A DNA stretch of 64,000 nt from CAWBLP01 sp963789495 (GCA_963789495.1 CAWBLP010000008.1:62001-126000); one strand, 5' to 3'; counted from the stretch's first letter, positions 15,832 to 25,867 are shown. The notes: generated by a model from the letters alone, not told the origin. Program-made: numbers and translations.

Positions 15832-17199
15832 TCAGAGTTCGGCCATCGCGCCGTCGAGCCCGCTGCGCAACCGTGCTGCGATGTCGTCGATCTCCGACTC
15901 GGTAACGATCAGTGGCGGCGAAAACGCGATGCGATCGCCGATGAACCGCGTGATCAGCCCGTTGGCGCGCGCATGGCGATCGACCATTGCGCCCAGCTTA
16001 CGCGCCGGCTCGAATGGTTTGCGCGTGGCCTTGTCCTCGACGAGTTCTATCCCGGTCAGCAGCCCCACGCCGCGCACTTCGCCCACCAGGGGATGATCGG
16101 CAAAGCCTGATAGCACCTGTTGCATATGGGCGCCCACACGCTGGACATGGCCGACCATGTCCATTTCCTCGTAGATGCGCAGTGTTTCCATCGCCACCGC
16201 GGTGGTCACGGGATGGCCGGCATAGGTGAAGCCGTGGGCAAAATTCCCCAGCTTCCGGCTTTCATCCAGCATGGCTTCGAACACACGCTGGTTGATCAGC
16301 AATGCGGAGATCGGCTGCATGCCGGCTGACAGTGCCTTCGCGCAGGAGATCATGTCCGGCTTCAGATCGTAGGTCTGGCTGCCCCACATGTTGCCGGTGC
16401 GACCGAAACCGCAGATCACCTCATCGGCGATGAACAGCATGTCGTATTTGCGGATCACCGCCTGCATCTTCTCCCAGTAGCTCCGCGGCGGGGTCAGTCC
16501 GCCGCCGGCGCCCATCACCGGTTCGGCAATGAATGCGGCACAGGTCTCCGGCCCCTCACGCAGAATCAGCGCTTCCAGCTCGTCGGCCATGCGCGAGGCA
16601 AACTGCTCCTCGGATTCGCCTTCGCTGTGATGCCGGTAGAAATGCGGATACTCGGTGTGCAGGAAGCCGGGAAACGGCAGGCCGAAATCCGCGTGCATGT
16701 CCGCTTTGCCGGACGCGCTGATCGAGGCCGAGGTGCTGCCGTGATAGCCCATCTTGCGGCCGATGATCTTGCGCTTTTCCGGCTTGCCGATAGCGGCGTG
16801 ATAATACCAGACGAGTTTGATCGCAGTGTCGTTCGCTTCCGAGCCGGAGCACTGGAACAGCACCTTGCTCATGGGAACGGGTGTAATCTGCAACAGTTTC
16901 TCGGCGAGATCGACACCGGCCTCGTTCGTGGTGCCGCGGTAGAGGTGGTAGTAGCCGAGCTTGCGCATTTGTTCGTAGGCGACTTTGGCGAGACGTTCGG
17001 AGGCATAGCCCAGCGAGGCGCACCACAAACCGGCTGCGGCATCCAGGAACTGCGTGCCGTTGTCATCATAAACGTAGCAGCCATGGCCACGCTCGATGAC
17101 CATCGGACCCTGTTCGAGATGCTGCACCAGGTTGGTCTGCGGGTGCACGATGCTGGCGACGTCGCGCGCCTGCACGGAATTGGGGGCGACATGGTTCAC
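15832..17199 (-). CDS. Class III aminotransferase (omega-transaminase, PLP-dependent)
   Basis: A 455-residue fold-type I enzyme. Phosphate-binding 'FQCSGSEANDTAIK' is followed by 'GRKMGYHGSTSASIS'. The PLP-ring Asp is in 'LFIADEVICGFGRTGNMWG', and the Schiff-base lysine is in 'MISCAKALSAGMQPISA'. 'FAHGFTYAGHPVTTAVA' closes the site. This pattern fits beta-alanine/pyruvate or putrescine-type transaminases that pass an amino group to pyruvate. I chose GTG 17199 because GGGAG lies 8 bases upstream and the preceding 19 codons (ATG 17256) do not look conserved; the ATG is the alternative. Next to it on the same strand is a FAD monooxygenase with a 97-base gap. Confidence 0.9.
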   Translation of the reverse strand: MNHVAPNSVQARDVASIVHPQTNLVQHLEQGPMVIERGHGCYVYDDNGTQFLDAAAGLWCASLGYASERLAKVAYEQMRKLGYYHLYRGTTNEAGVDLAEKLLQITPVPMSKVLFQCSGSEANDTAIKLVWYYHAAIGKPEKRKIIGRKMGYHGSTSASISASGKADMHADFGLPFPGFLHTEYPHFYRHHSEGESEEQFASRMADELEALILREGPETCAAFIAEPVMGAGGGLTPPRSYWEKMQAVIRKYDMLFIADEVICGFGRTGNMWGSQTYDLKPDMISCAKALSAGMQPISALLINQRVFEAMLDESRKLGNFAHGFTYAGHPVTTAVAMETLRIYEEMDMVGHVQRVGAHMQQVLSGFADHPLVGEVRGVGLLTGIELVEDKATRKPFEPARKLGAMVDRHARANGLITRFIGDRIAFSPPLIVTESEIDDIAARLRSGLDGAMAEL

Positions 17200-17295
17200 G
17201 GCGGCGATCTCCCGGTCTGCTGGGTGGATGCTAGCCGGGGAGCGTGGGTTGACCAAGCATCGCGTGACGCAGGACTGCCCTGTTCCAGGCCATAG

Positions 17296-18936
17296 TCATG
17301 CGGCACCGCGCAGCCGATCCACCAGCGCGGCCGCATCATCCGGAATCGCATCACCGCGCCAGGCGACGTGCTGGTCCGGTCGCGACAGCAGCAGATCATG
17401 TCGATACGGCGCCGGGCGCTCATCCAGATCCAGTACCGTCAGCGGCAGGCCTCGAGCCGCCGCGGCGTCCTGCAATCGTGTCGCCGACACGGAACGCTCG
17501 AAGCGCAGCAACGTGTAGCCCGGCCCCAGCGCATCATACAGCGACCGTCCATCCCGCAGCCAGACATGCGGCGTGCGGCAGCCCGGCACGGTGGACGGGG
17601 TGAAATCGTACATCGAGTAGTCCGGCGCTGTCTCACCGTCATAGGCGATGATCGGTGACGCATCGTAGGACGAGCCGAAGTTCAGTCCACCGCAGCAATA
17701 TTGTGGCGTGTTCAGCGCCACCACGCGACGCCCGATCTCGGCCCGCGCCGCGTCGCCCTCCGGTCCGGGATCCTCGATGCAGGCTGGGATTTCGGCGCGC
17801 GTCCGGGCCAGCGATAAGGCGGTGTTCATCGCATACTTCGACACCTGCTCGGTGATCGGCCAGCGTTCGGCTTCGTGCGCATCCAGCGTGCGCGGGTCGG
17901 CCCATCCGTGCAGCACGCCCGCCAGCATCCAGGACAGATTCATTGCGTCGGCAATGCCGGCATTCATCCCGTAGCCGCCGAACGGCACCCAGATATGTGC
18001 CGCGTCGCCGCAGATGAACACGCGCCGATCACGAAACCGGCTGGCCAGCATGCGCCGGCCGATCCAGTCCTCTTGCGATATGATCTCGTAGCGGAAGTCG
18101 GGATCAACGCCGAGGATCAGCCGGATGCAACGGTCGCGATCGACCGCCGCAAACTCGGTCTCCTCCGGGCGCAGATAGTTGTGGATCAGCCAGGTCTCCC
18201 GCCCATCCACGGCGAAGATATTGGCGCTGCGCCGCGGGTTCAGCGATTGCGTGGACCAGGCTGGCGGCGCCTGCATCCGTTGCATCAGGTCCGGCGCACG
18301 CACATAGCTCGACTGCGTGCGGCCGATCATTGCGTCGCCGTCCAGTCGCGCACCGATCTGCCGCCGGATCTCCGACGAGGGACCATCGCAGCCAATCAGA
18401 AAGGCGCTGCTGATCAGCGTGCGCTCTCCGCTGTTCAGATCCACCGCCTCCGCCACAACGCCGTCGGGCGATTGGGTGAAACCGGTCACCCGCGTCCGAT
18501 GCAGAAATCGCACACCGGGAATCGTGAGAGCGTGCCGCAACAGAACCGGTTCCAGATAGATCTGGTTGATCCGATGCGGTGGCTCTGGAGTTGGCCACCA
18601 GGTATCCGGCCCGTTCTGCGCCATATAGCGATCGCGACGACATGGGATCGGGATACGCGCAAACTCAATTCCGGTCGTGGTGGTGCGGAACGCAATATCG
18701 TTGGGATGATCCGCCGGCATTCCGGCATCGCGCACGGCCGACGCGACACCCAATCGCCGAAAAATCTCCATCGTCCGCGCCGACACGTGATTGCACTTCA
18801 CGCTCGGCAGATCATTCTTTTCGCGTAACTCCGCGACCACGACATCGATGCCGCGCCATGCCAAGTCCATCGCCAGCGACATACCGACCGGCCCGCCGCC
18901 GACCACCAACACGCTGGCGCGGAGCTTGCGCATCAC
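17296..18936 (-). CDS. FAD-dependent aromatic monooxygenase (PheA/TfdB/MhpA-type)
   Basis: A 546-residue flavoprotein. The dinucleotide motif 'VLVVGGGPVGMSLAMDLA' starts at residue 9; the central 'FLIGCDGPSSEIRRQIG' is the DG motif (about 190-205); and 'RVFICGDAAHIWVPFGGYGMNAGIADAMNLSW' around 300-330 is the GD motif binding the ribityl chain. A thioredoxin-like C-terminal domain carries 'RPDQHVAWRGDAIPDD', as in phenol 2-monooxygenase and 3-(3-hydroxyphenyl)propionate hydroxylase. The reaction is probably NAD(P)H-dependent ring hydroxylation. Its start overlaps the stop of the upstream TPP enzyme by 4 bases, suggesting one operon. Substrate unknown. Confidence 0.9.
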   Translation of the reverse strand: MMRKLRASVLVVGGGPVGMSLAMDLAWRGIDVVVAELREKNDLPSVKCNHVSARTMEIFRRLGVASAVRDAGMPADHPNDIAFRTTTTGIEFARIPIPCRRDRYMAQNGPDTWWPTPEPPHRINQIYLEPVLLRHALTIPGVRFLHRTRVTGFTQSPDGVVAEAVDLNSGERTLISSAFLIGCDGPSSEIRRQIGARLDGDAMIGRTQSSYVRAPDLMQRMQAPPAWSTQSLNPRRSANIFAVDGRETWLIHNYLRPEETEFAAVDRDRCIRLILGVDPDFRYEIISQEDWIGRRMLASRFRDRRVFICGDAAHIWVPFGGYGMNAGIADAMNLSWMLAGVLHGWADPRTLDAHEAERWPITEQVSKYAMNTALSLARTRAEIPACIEDPGPEGDAARAEIGRRVVALNTPQYCCGGLNFGSSYDASPIIAYDGETAPDYSMYDFTPSTVPGCRTPHVWLRDGRSLYDALGPGYTLLRFERSVSATRLQDAAAARGLPLTVLDLDERPAPYRHDLLLSRPDQHVAWRGDAIPDDAAALVDRLRGAA

Positions 18937-20624
18937 GGAGGACAGATCACGTTCACCAGGGCCTGCTGACCCGCGCGCACGGCGCCCACGGCGCGCTTCA
19001 GGGCCGCCGGCAAATCGGTTGGACGCTCCACGCGCTCGCCATGCCCGTTATGCGCCATCGCAATCTTGTCGAACGCCGGATTCGACAGATCGGCGAACAG
19101 TCGGCCATCGCCTTGCGACGCCGCACCGTCACCGTACATGTCCAATGTCGCGCGTCGCACTGCACCGTACAACGTGTTGTTGTAGATCACCGTCAGAACC
19201 GGCAGGTTCTGCGTTTCCGCCACCATGTGACAGGCGGTGGGATTCGCAAACATATAGGCACCATCGCCAAGAACAGAGAGTACAAGCTTTTCGGGTGCTG
19301 CCAGTTTGGCACCAAGTGACGCCGGAAAACCCCAGCCGAGACCGCCCGCGGCACTCAGTGCGAACAGGCTGCCGGGTGTGTCGAGCGGGCAGTATTCCTG
19401 GCGGAAGGAATATTCGCTGATCACCAGCGTGTCGCGATCCACGACATCCCGCAGACAGTGATTGAGCCAGGCAAGGGTGTTGGTAGCGCCGCGACCCGCC
19501 TGCTCTGCCTCCTGCCGCCAGCCCGCGTGCAGCTTTGCCGATCGCTCCACCAATCGCGTACGACGTTCCGCAGCGTCGGGCAATTTGCGATCCGCCAGCG
19601 CCTGCTCCAGCATTTCCAGAACCGACAGTGATGCCGCCTCGATGGTCAGATCGCTCGGGAAGCTGCGCATCGGATATCGCGTGTAAAGCGGATCCTCCCC
19701 AATCTGCACCACCCGCGCCCCAGCCGCCGGCCCTTCCTTGCTCGGCAACCACGGCACATCCGTCTCCAGCACGATCACCAGGTCGGCGTCATCCAGCAGC
19801 GGTCGCGGCTGCGAACCTTGAAACATCGGGTGATTGGCCGACAGCGCGAAATAGCGCGTGTTGTAGGGGATCACCGGTAGCGCGTAACGATCCGCCAAAC
19901 GCGCCAGCACCACGCTTTCGCGCGGATCACGACCCAACGTGCCGGTGATGATCAATGGAAGCCGCGCGGCGGCGATCCAATCGGCAAGCTGGTCGATGTC
20001 GGTGGAGGACGCGACCGGCACCCGCGGCCTAGCCCGATGCGCGCGATTGCTTTCAGGTGCTGCCTGCATAATCTCGCCCAGCACTTCGCGCGGCAGGCTG
20101 ATATAGACCGGGCCTTGTGGTGAAGTCGTTGCCATTTCCAACGCGCGATCCACCACCGGCGCGACCTGGTCGCCGCGAGTCAGCTCATACTCCCATTTCA
20201 CGATCTCACGCAGCATGCCGGCCTGGTCGAACATCTCCTGCGCCCAATGGATATGCGCGTTTCTTGCACCGTGCGGACCGGTCTCCGTGTACGGCGTGCG
20301 ACCGGAGGTCAGCAGCATCGGTACACGGTCTCGGCTGGCATCGATCAGCAGATTGATCGCGTTGGCTGTCCCAACATTGGTGTGCAGCATCACCGCCTGC
20401 GGCCTGCCAGTGACCATCGTGTAGCCATGCGCCATGCCCACTGCGGCATTCTCATGCGGCACCACCATCGGGCGCGGCACGGGGCGATTGGTATGGGCGG
20501 CGCGCGCGAATGCCTCGATGATCGGCGCAAAATCGGTACCGGGATTGACGAACAAATGCTCTATGCCATGCGCGGCGAGCACATCGAGATAAGCTTCAGC
20601 TGCGATGCGTGGCTGCGTTGTCAT
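18933..20624 (-). CDS. Thiamine pyrophosphate-dependent enzyme (acetolactate synthase/benzoylformate decarboxylase-like)
   Basis: A 563-residue protein with the three-domain TPP fold. The N-terminal PYR domain begins 'AYLDVLAAHGIEHLFVNPGTD' and has the activating Glu region near 'VPHENAAVGMAHGYTMVTGRPQ'. The central domain follows ('LPLIITGTLGRD'). The PP domain has the G-D-G...N signature, 'LSVLGDGAYMFANPTACHM' then 'LTVIYNNTLYGAV', which holds Mg-TPP. This resembles proteins annotated only as TPP-requiring decarboxylases. The ATG at 20624 has GGGAG 8 bases upstream; a GTG three codons earlier is possible. It is co-directional and overlapping with the FAD monooxygenase, so a coupled 2-oxoacid/aromatic pathway is plausible. 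Confidence 0.88.
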   Translation of the reverse strand: MTTQPRIAAEAYLDVLAAHGIEHLFVNPGTDFAPIIEAFARAAHTNRPVPRPMVVPHENAAVGMAHGYTMVTGRPQAVMLHTNVGTANAINLLIDASRDRVPMLLTSGRTPYTETGPHGARNAHIHWAQEMFDQAGMLREIVKWEYELTRGDQVAPVVDRALEMATTSPQGPVYISLPREVLGEIMQAAPESNRAHRARPRVPVASSTDIDQLADWIAAARLPLIITGTLGRDPRESVVLARLADRYALPVIPYNTRYFALSANHPMFQGSQPRPLLDDADLVIVLETDVPWLPSKEGPAAGARVVQIGEDPLYTRYPMRSFPSDLTIEAASLSVLEMLEQALADRKLPDAAERRTRLVERSAKLHAGWRQEAEQAGRGATNTLAWLNHCLRDVVDRDTLVISEYSFRQEYCPLDTPGSLFALSAAGGLGWGFPASLGAKLAAPEKLVLSVLGDGAYMFANPTACHMVAETQNLPVLTVIYNNTLYGAVRRATLDMYGDGAASQGDGRLFADLSNPAFDKIAMAHNGHGERVERPTDLPAALKRAVGAVRAGQQALVNVICPP

Positions 20625-20681
20625 GCCTGACACTCCCGTGGCCGAGATCCAACTTCGATTTTTCGCGCACAGATGTCGGGG

Positions 20682-22994
20682 TCAAGCCTGGTCGCTGCCG
20701 GCGGCTGCGCGAATAGCGCGCCAGACACGTTCCGGCGTCGCCGGCATATCGATATGGGTGACGCCGAGCGGCGCCAGCGCGTCCAGCACGGCGCAGATGA
20801 CCGCCTGCGGAGACGCCATCGCGCCGGCCTGCCCTGCCCCCTTCACTCCAAGCGGATTGGCGTTGGTCGGCACGCCGCTCAACGTGATTGCAAAATCCGG
20901 CAGATCGTCTGCACGCGGCAACGCGTAGTCCATCAGAGATCCGCTGAGTAACTGACCGGATTGCGGGTCGTAGACTGTGTGTTCCAGCATTGCCTGACCG
21001 ATGCCCTGAGCAACTCCGCCCTGTACCTGGCCGATGGTCAACATCGGGTTGATCAAGGTCCCGAAATCATCGACCGCTGTGTAGCGATCCAGCGTGACAG
21101 CGCCGGTGTCGGCATCGACCTCCACCTCCACAATGTGGCAGCCATTGGGAAACGTAATGACATCCAGCAGGTTCCAGACATAGGTGTCCAGGCCTGGATC
21201 CATGCCGTCCGGCAGATTGCTCGCGTCGCGTGCCGCGGTGGCGACCGACAGCAAATCTACCGCCCGGGCGGGATCATCGCGCACCACGAAGCGGCCCTCG
21301 GCAAATGTCACCTGATCTGCCGGAGCTTGCAGCAAACGGGCGGCAATGACGGTGCCCTTTGCCAGCATCGTGTCCACGGTCTTGCACAGGGCCGCGCCCC
21401 CCATATGCATGGACCGCGCGCCGCCATGTCCGTTGCCGGCCCGCACGATAGCGGTGTCCGCCTGCACATAGCGGAAGGATTCGATCGGCAAGCCCAGTAG
21501 ATCAGCGGCGATCTGCGGATAGCTGGTTTCGTGGCCCATGCCGTTGGACTGCGTGCCAACCAGCAGCGCCACCTTGCCGTCCGGCTCGAACCGAATTTCC
21601 GCGCCCTCATTTGGTGCGCCGCGTGCCGTCTCCATGAAACAGGTGATGCCGATACCGCGCAGCAGGCCACGCGCTCGCGATGCAAGCTGTCGCGCGGCGA
21701 ACCCGGAAAGGTCGGCGGCGGTGACGGCGGCCTGCAGGTTTTCGGTGAAACGGCCGCCGTCGATGACCGTACCGAGCGCCTTGCGATAGGGGAAGCTGCG
21801 CACCAGGTTACGCTGCCGCAGTTCGATCCGATCGAAGCCGCAGCGTCGCGCCGCTTCATCGATCAGCCGCTCCATCATGTAGTTCACTTCGGGCTTGCCC
21901 GCGCCGCGATACGCGTCGATCGGCACCGTGTTGGTGAACACGCCGTGCACGTCCATGAAGATAGCCGGGACGTCGTAGCCGCTGCCTATGGCATTCGCCG
22001 GCGCGTTGGTGGAACTGCCGGGTCCGCCGGATGACAGATAGGCGCCGAGATTGGCAATCGTTGAAACATCCAGTGCCAGAAAGCGCCCATCCGTATCCAG
22101 CGCCAGACGGGCGCGCGTGACGTTGTCACGGCCTTGAGCGGTGGTGATGAAATCCTCGCCGCGCTCTCCGATCCATTTCACTGGGCGTCCCAACGCACGC
22201 GCCGCCCACAGCTGCATCACCCATTCCGGATACAACGCGTTCTTCACGCCGAAGCCACCACCGACATCCGGGCAGGCAACCTGCATCTGCTGATGCGGCA
22301 CGTGAAATACACTGTCTGCCAGCATGGATTGCAGCGCATGCACGCCGGCGCCTGAAAACAGCAGATGGAATCCGTCCGCATCGAACCGCGCGATGGCGCC
22401 ACGCATTTCCAGTGCGCTGATCACGAGGCGATTGTTGATCAGCTCCAGCTCCACCACATGCGCCGCTGCCGCGAGTGCCGCCTGTACCGCCGCCTGATCG
22501 CCCTTCTGGAAGCGATACGACACGTTGCCTGAGGCCTGCGACCAAAGCTGCGGCGCGTCCGGCTGCATCGCGGCGGGTCCGTCCACCACCGCCTGCAGCG
22601 TATTGTAATCGACCGCCACGGCTTCGGCCGCATCGCGGGCAGCAGCACGGGTTTCCCCGATTACGAAGGCGACCGGATCTCCGACATGGCGCACCTGATC
22701 CGTCGCCAGCGCGGGGCGCGGTGGGCTGATCATCGGCGCTACGCTGGCGATCGGCACGGTACACGGCAGTGCGCCGAGTTCCGCCAGATCTGCCGCGGTG
22801 AACACGCCGAGCACACCCGGCATCGCTCTCGCGGCGGTGACGTCCATGCGCAGAATCGTAGCATGCGCGTGGGGCGAGCGGACCACGTGCATCCATGTCT
22901 GGCCGGCGATGTCGATGTCTTCGATGTATTGCCCACTTCCCGTCAGGAAGCGTGCATCCTCGAATCGGTGAAGGGACTGGCCACGAAACTGCAT
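20682..22994 (-). CDS. Xanthine dehydrogenase-family molybdopterin-binding (large) subunit
   Basis: A 770-residue Mo-hydroxylase large subunit (CoxL/AOX type). The N-terminal a/b hammerhead has 'RFEDARFLTGSGQYIEDI' and 'RSPHAHATILRMD'. Cofactor-binding stretches include 'ACPDVGGGFGVKNALYPEW' (about 240), 'DAYRGAGKPEVNYMMERLIDEAA' (about 355-378) and 'GVAQGIGQAMLEH' (about 700). Partner FAD (medium) and 2Fe-2S (small) subunit genes, which normally adjoin, are absent on both sides, so the enzyme either uses subunits encoded elsewhere or is an orphan. In the active loop I see 'GNGHGGARSMHMGGAAL' rather than a typical selenocysteine/cysteine AYxCSFR loop, so it is not a CO dehydrogenase. It lies upstream of the TPP enzyme on the same strand. 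Confidence 0.9.
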   Translation of the reverse strand: MQFRGQSLHRFEDARFLTGSGQYIEDIDIAGQTWMHVVRSPHAHATILRMDVTAARAMPGVLGVFTAADLAELGALPCTVPIASVAPMISPPRPALATDQVRHVGDPVAFVIGETRAAARDAAEAVAVDYNTLQAVVDGPAAMQPDAPQLWSQASGNVSYRFQKGDQAAVQAALAAAAHVVELELINNRLVISALEMRGAIARFDADGFHLLFSGAGVHALQSMLADSVFHVPHQQMQVACPDVGGGFGVKNALYPEWVMQLWAARALGRPVKWIGERGEDFITTAQGRDNVTRARLALDTDGRFLALDVSTIANLGAYLSSGGPGSSTNAPANAIGSGYDVPAIFMDVHGVFTNTVPIDAYRGAGKPEVNYMMERLIDEAARRCGFDRIELRQRNLVRSFPYRKALGTVIDGGRFTENLQAAVTAADLSGFAARQLASRARGLLRGIGITCFMETARGAPNEGAEIRFEPDGKVALLVGTQSNGMGHETSYPQIAADLLGLPIESFRYVQADTAIVRAGNGHGGARSMHMGGAALCKTVDTMLAKGTVIAARLLQAPADQVTFAEGRFVVRDDPARAVDLLSVATAARDASNLPDGMDPGLDTYVWNLLDVITFPNGCHIVEVEVDADTGAVTLDRYTAVDDFGTLINPMLTIGQVQGGVAQGIGQAMLEHTVYDPQSGQLLSGSLMDYALPRADDLPDFAITLSGVPTNANPLGVKGAGQAGAMASPQAVICAVLDALAPLGVTHIDMPATPERVWRAIRAAAGSDQA

Positions 22995-23089
22995 GATGGT
23001 TCTGATGCCGCGTTAGGTCGCCGCATGGTACACTGATCGATCCCGGCAGAACAGAACCGATCGGGAGTGTGGTCTACGGCTACGATGCG

Positions 23090-24802
23090 CTATCCGGCCG
23101 GTGCCGTCTGCGCACCACGCACCAACCGCCCCGGCAGCGCCCCCGTCGCCTCGCCATCACGGTACACCGGCACGCCGGACACGATTGTTGCCGTGTAGCC
23201 GGTGGCGCGCTGGATCAGGCGGCGCCCGCCGCTGGGCAGATCGTAGACCACCTCCGGCACCTGGAGCTGCAGCCGGTCGTAGTCGATCACATTCAGATCG
23301 GCCTTGTAGCCTGATGCCACCACACCGCGGTCGGCCAGTCCGATCGCCTGTGCGGAATCCCTAGTCAGGCGCTTGATCGCCCAGGGCAGCTGCAGTTTCT
23401 CGCCACGCGCTCGGTCGCGCGTCCAATGCGTCAGCATCGTCGTCATGGCGCTGGAATCGCACAACACTCCAACGTGCGCTCCGCCATCTCCCAGCCCGAC
23501 AATGGTCGCGTCATGCGACAACATGTCGCGCACGGTATCCAGGTTGCCGTAACTGTAGTTGGACAAAGGGCGGTACAAGATGGCTTTACCCTCCTGTTCC
23601 AGCAACAGATCATACGCCAGTTCAGCAGGTTCGCGGCCTTCTCGCGCCGCCCGCGCGGCGACGGAATGCTCCGCTGCCGGCTCGTAGTTTGGCGGATCAC
23701 CCAGCGGAAAGATCCGATCCCATCGTGCAACCCGGCGCGCCATGACGTCGCCGCCGCTCGGCTCCGCAATCAGTTGCGTACGAAACGAGGTGTCGCGCAG
23801 CGCTGCCAGCTTCTCGGCGAACGGCAACGCCGCGATCTTCTGCCAAGCGGGCTTTGCGACAAACGGATTCTGCGAAATCTCGAAGCCGAGCAGAATTCCG
23901 GTGGGCCGGGTGAGGACCTGGCCGAGCATGGGCAGGCCGGAGGCGTTTGCCTGCGCGATCCAGCCGGTGATGCGGCGCCATTCCTCCGGCTTGCTGTCGC
24001 GTTGCAAGATGGTGATCGCCATCGGTCGGCCGGACGCGGCAACCAGACGCCGCAGCATGGCGAACTCGTCCTCCGGATCGTCGAAATCGGAGATCACCTG
24101 CAGCCAGCCGGCATCAATGCCACGCAACGCGCCGGCGATCGCTGCAAGCTCCGCCTCCTCGGCGTCGAGCGTCGGCGTGTGGCGTCCATCCAGTGTCTTA
24201 TGATTGATGGTGCGGGAGGTGGAAAAACCCAGTGCGCCGGCCTGAACGCCTTCAGCGGCAAGCCGCGCCATCGCGTTACGATCCGCTTCGCTGGCTGGTT
24301 CGCGATCGACGCCACGCTGCCCCATGACGAACACGCGCACCGCGGCGTGCGGCACCTGCGTCGCCACATCCAAATCGTAGCGACGCGCCGCCAGCGCATT
24401 CAGGTAGTCCGGAAAACTCTGCCAGTTCCACGGCAGGCCCTCGGTCAGCACGACCTCGGGGATGTCCTCCACACCTTCCATCAGCTTCACCAGGCCATCG
24501 CGCTGGTCCGGTCGGCAGGGCGCAAACCCAACCCCGCAATTGCCCATCAATGTGGTGGTGACGCCATGCCAGGATGACGGGGTGATCCGGCTGCTCCATG
24601 TCGCCTGCGCATCGTAATGCGAGTGCGGATCGATGAAGCCCGGCGTCACCAGCTGGCCGCGCGCGTCGATTTCCTCCGCCCCGCGCGCGGCGACCTGGCC
24701 CACCGCGACGATCCGGCCGTCCTCGACCGCAACATCGGCCTCGAACGGTTCGGCCCCACTGCCGTCGACCACCGTGCCGTTGCGGATGACCAGGTCGAGC
24801 AT
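23090..24802 (-). CDS. N-acyl-D-amino-acid deacylase family protein (amidohydrolase-3)
   Basis: A 570-residue amidohydrolase. It begins 'LDLVIRNGTVVDGSGAEPFEADVAVEDGRI', with the metal-site 'PGFIDPHSHYDAQ' at about 54-66 and 'TTLMGNCGVGFAPCRP', the usual D-aminoacylase block with the Cys ligand (about 85-100). Later come 'GALGFSTSRTINH', 'ITILQRDS' and 'VGLGDGGAHVGVLCDSS', where the catalytic Asp stands. The family includes D-aminoacylase and D-glutamate deacylase. It ends with the short beta-sandwich region 'GYKADLNVIDYDRL'. Downstream of Ldh by 15 bases on the same strand. Confidence 0.9.
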   Translation of the reverse strand: MLDLVIRNGTVVDGSGAEPFEADVAVEDGRIVAVGQVAARGAEEIDARGQLVTPGFIDPHSHYDAQATWSSRITPSSWHGVTTTLMGNCGVGFAPCRPDQRDGLVKLMEGVEDIPEVVLTEGLPWNWQSFPDYLNALAARRYDLDVATQVPHAAVRVFVMGQRGVDREPASEADRNAMARLAAEGVQAGALGFSTSRTINHKTLDGRHTPTLDAEEAELAAIAGALRGIDAGWLQVISDFDDPEDEFAMLRRLVAASGRPMAITILQRDSKPEEWRRITGWIAQANASGLPMLGQVLTRPTGILLGFEISQNPFVAKPAWQKIAALPFAEKLAALRDTSFRTQLIAEPSGGDVMARRVARWDRIFPLGDPPNYEPAAEHSVAARAAREGREPAELAYDLLLEQEGKAILYRPLSNYSYGNLDTVRDMLSHDATIVGLGDGGAHVGVLCDSSAMTTMLTHWTRDRARGEKLQLPWAIKRLTRDSAQAIGLADRGVVASGYKADLNVIDYDRLQLQVPEVVYDLPSGGRRLIQRATGYTATIVSGVPVYRDGEATGALPGRLVRGAQTAPAG

Positions 24803-24817
24803 GACGCAACTCCCGTG

Positions 24818-25867
24818 TCAGAACCCCAGCTTGTCGGCGATGCCGTATTCCTTCGCCATCCCGGCCAGCTTGTTCCAGGTGGCATCTTCCACCGGAATGC
24901 CGTTCTTCCGCCGATCCTGTTCCCGATTGAATTCAATCTCGCCAGGATACAGCACTTCCTTGAAGCCCTCGGCCGGCGGCGTAGCTTTCAGGTATTGTGC
25001 GAATTCGGTGACTTCCTGCTTGAATGTCGTCAGATCGCGGAACGCCGCCACGTTGAACACCGCAATGAAGCACCCATCATTGTGCCGGCCACTTGGCTCG
25101 ACGCCGAAACCAAGTCCCGTCAGCAGCCCCGACAGGATCTCCACGATGGTCGCAAGCCCGTAGCCCTTGTAACCCTCACTGCCGCCGACCGGCAGCAATG
25201 CGCCGCCCTGCTTCAGCACGCGCGGATCGGTGGACGGCTTGCCCTCGGCGTCGATCAGCCAGCCGGCCGGCACCTGCTCACCGCGCGCGGTCGCGACATT
25301 GATCTTGCCGGCCGCGGCAGCGGAGGTTGCCATGTCGAAGAACAGCGGTCCTTCCAGATTGGACGGCACCGCAAAGCAGATAGGGTTGGTGCCCAGCCGC
25401 GCCTTGGCACCGCCGAACGGCGCCACGGCCTTGGCGCTGCGCCCGGAATCGGCGGTGATCATGGCGATCATGCCTTCGCGCGCCGCCATCAGCGGATAGC
25501 TGGCAAGCCGGCCGACATGGCTCTGGCGATACACGGTGGTGGCAGCGACGCTCTGCTTCTTTGCCTTGTCGATCGTGTAACGCATCGCACGATCGGTGAC
25601 GACGTAGCCAAAGCCCCAGTTGCCATCAACCACGGTGGAGCTTGCGGTTTCCTGGATGATATCCCAGGAGGCGCCCGGCACGATATGTTTCGCCTTGATA
25701 CGATCGATGTAGGTTGGGATCAGGATGATGCCGTGGGAATCGTGCCCAACCAGGTTGGCGCCGATATTGTAGCGCGCGACAGTCGCTGCCTCCTCGGCCG
25801 AAGCACCCGCGGCCTGCAACAGGCCTTGCGCGATCTCGATCAGTCGGTCCGCCTGGACGATGGGCAT
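24818..25867 (-). CDS. Ldh/malate dehydrogenase-2 family NAD(P)-dependent oxidoreductase
   Basis: A 349-residue member of the YlbC/AllD/ComC (L-lactate, malate, ureidoglycolate, sulfolactate dehydrogenase) family. The usual N-terminal 'ADRLIEIAQGLLQAAGASAEEA', 'NLVGHDSHGIILIPTYIDRI' (about 38-57, with the conserved H-x-S-H-G) and 'GNWGFGYVVTDRAM' are present. The NAD-loop 'GTNPICFAVPSNLEGPLFFDMATS' and 'GYKGYGLATIVEILSGLLTG' follow. Such enzymes oxidise 2-hydroxy acids to 2-oxo acids. It sits 15 bases upstream of the D-aminoacylase-like gene, pointing to an operon for an N-acyl or hydroxy-acid. Confidence 0.9.
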   Translation of the reverse strand: MPIVQADRLIEIAQGLLQAAGASAEEAATVARYNIGANLVGHDSHGIILIPTYIDRIKAKHIVPGASWDIIQETASSTVVDGNWGFGYVVTDRAMRYTIDKAKKQSVAATTVYRQSHVGRLASYPLMAAREGMIAMITADSGRSAKAVAPFGGAKARLGTNPICFAVPSNLEGPLFFDMATSAAAAGKINVATARGEQVPAGWLIDAEGKPSTDPRVLKQGGALLPVGGSEGYKGYGLATIVEILSGLLTGLGFGVEPSGRHNDGCFIAVFNVAAFRDLTTFKQEVTEFAQYLKATPPAEGFKEVLYPGEIEFNREQDRRKNGIPVEDATWNKLAGMAKEYGIADKLGF

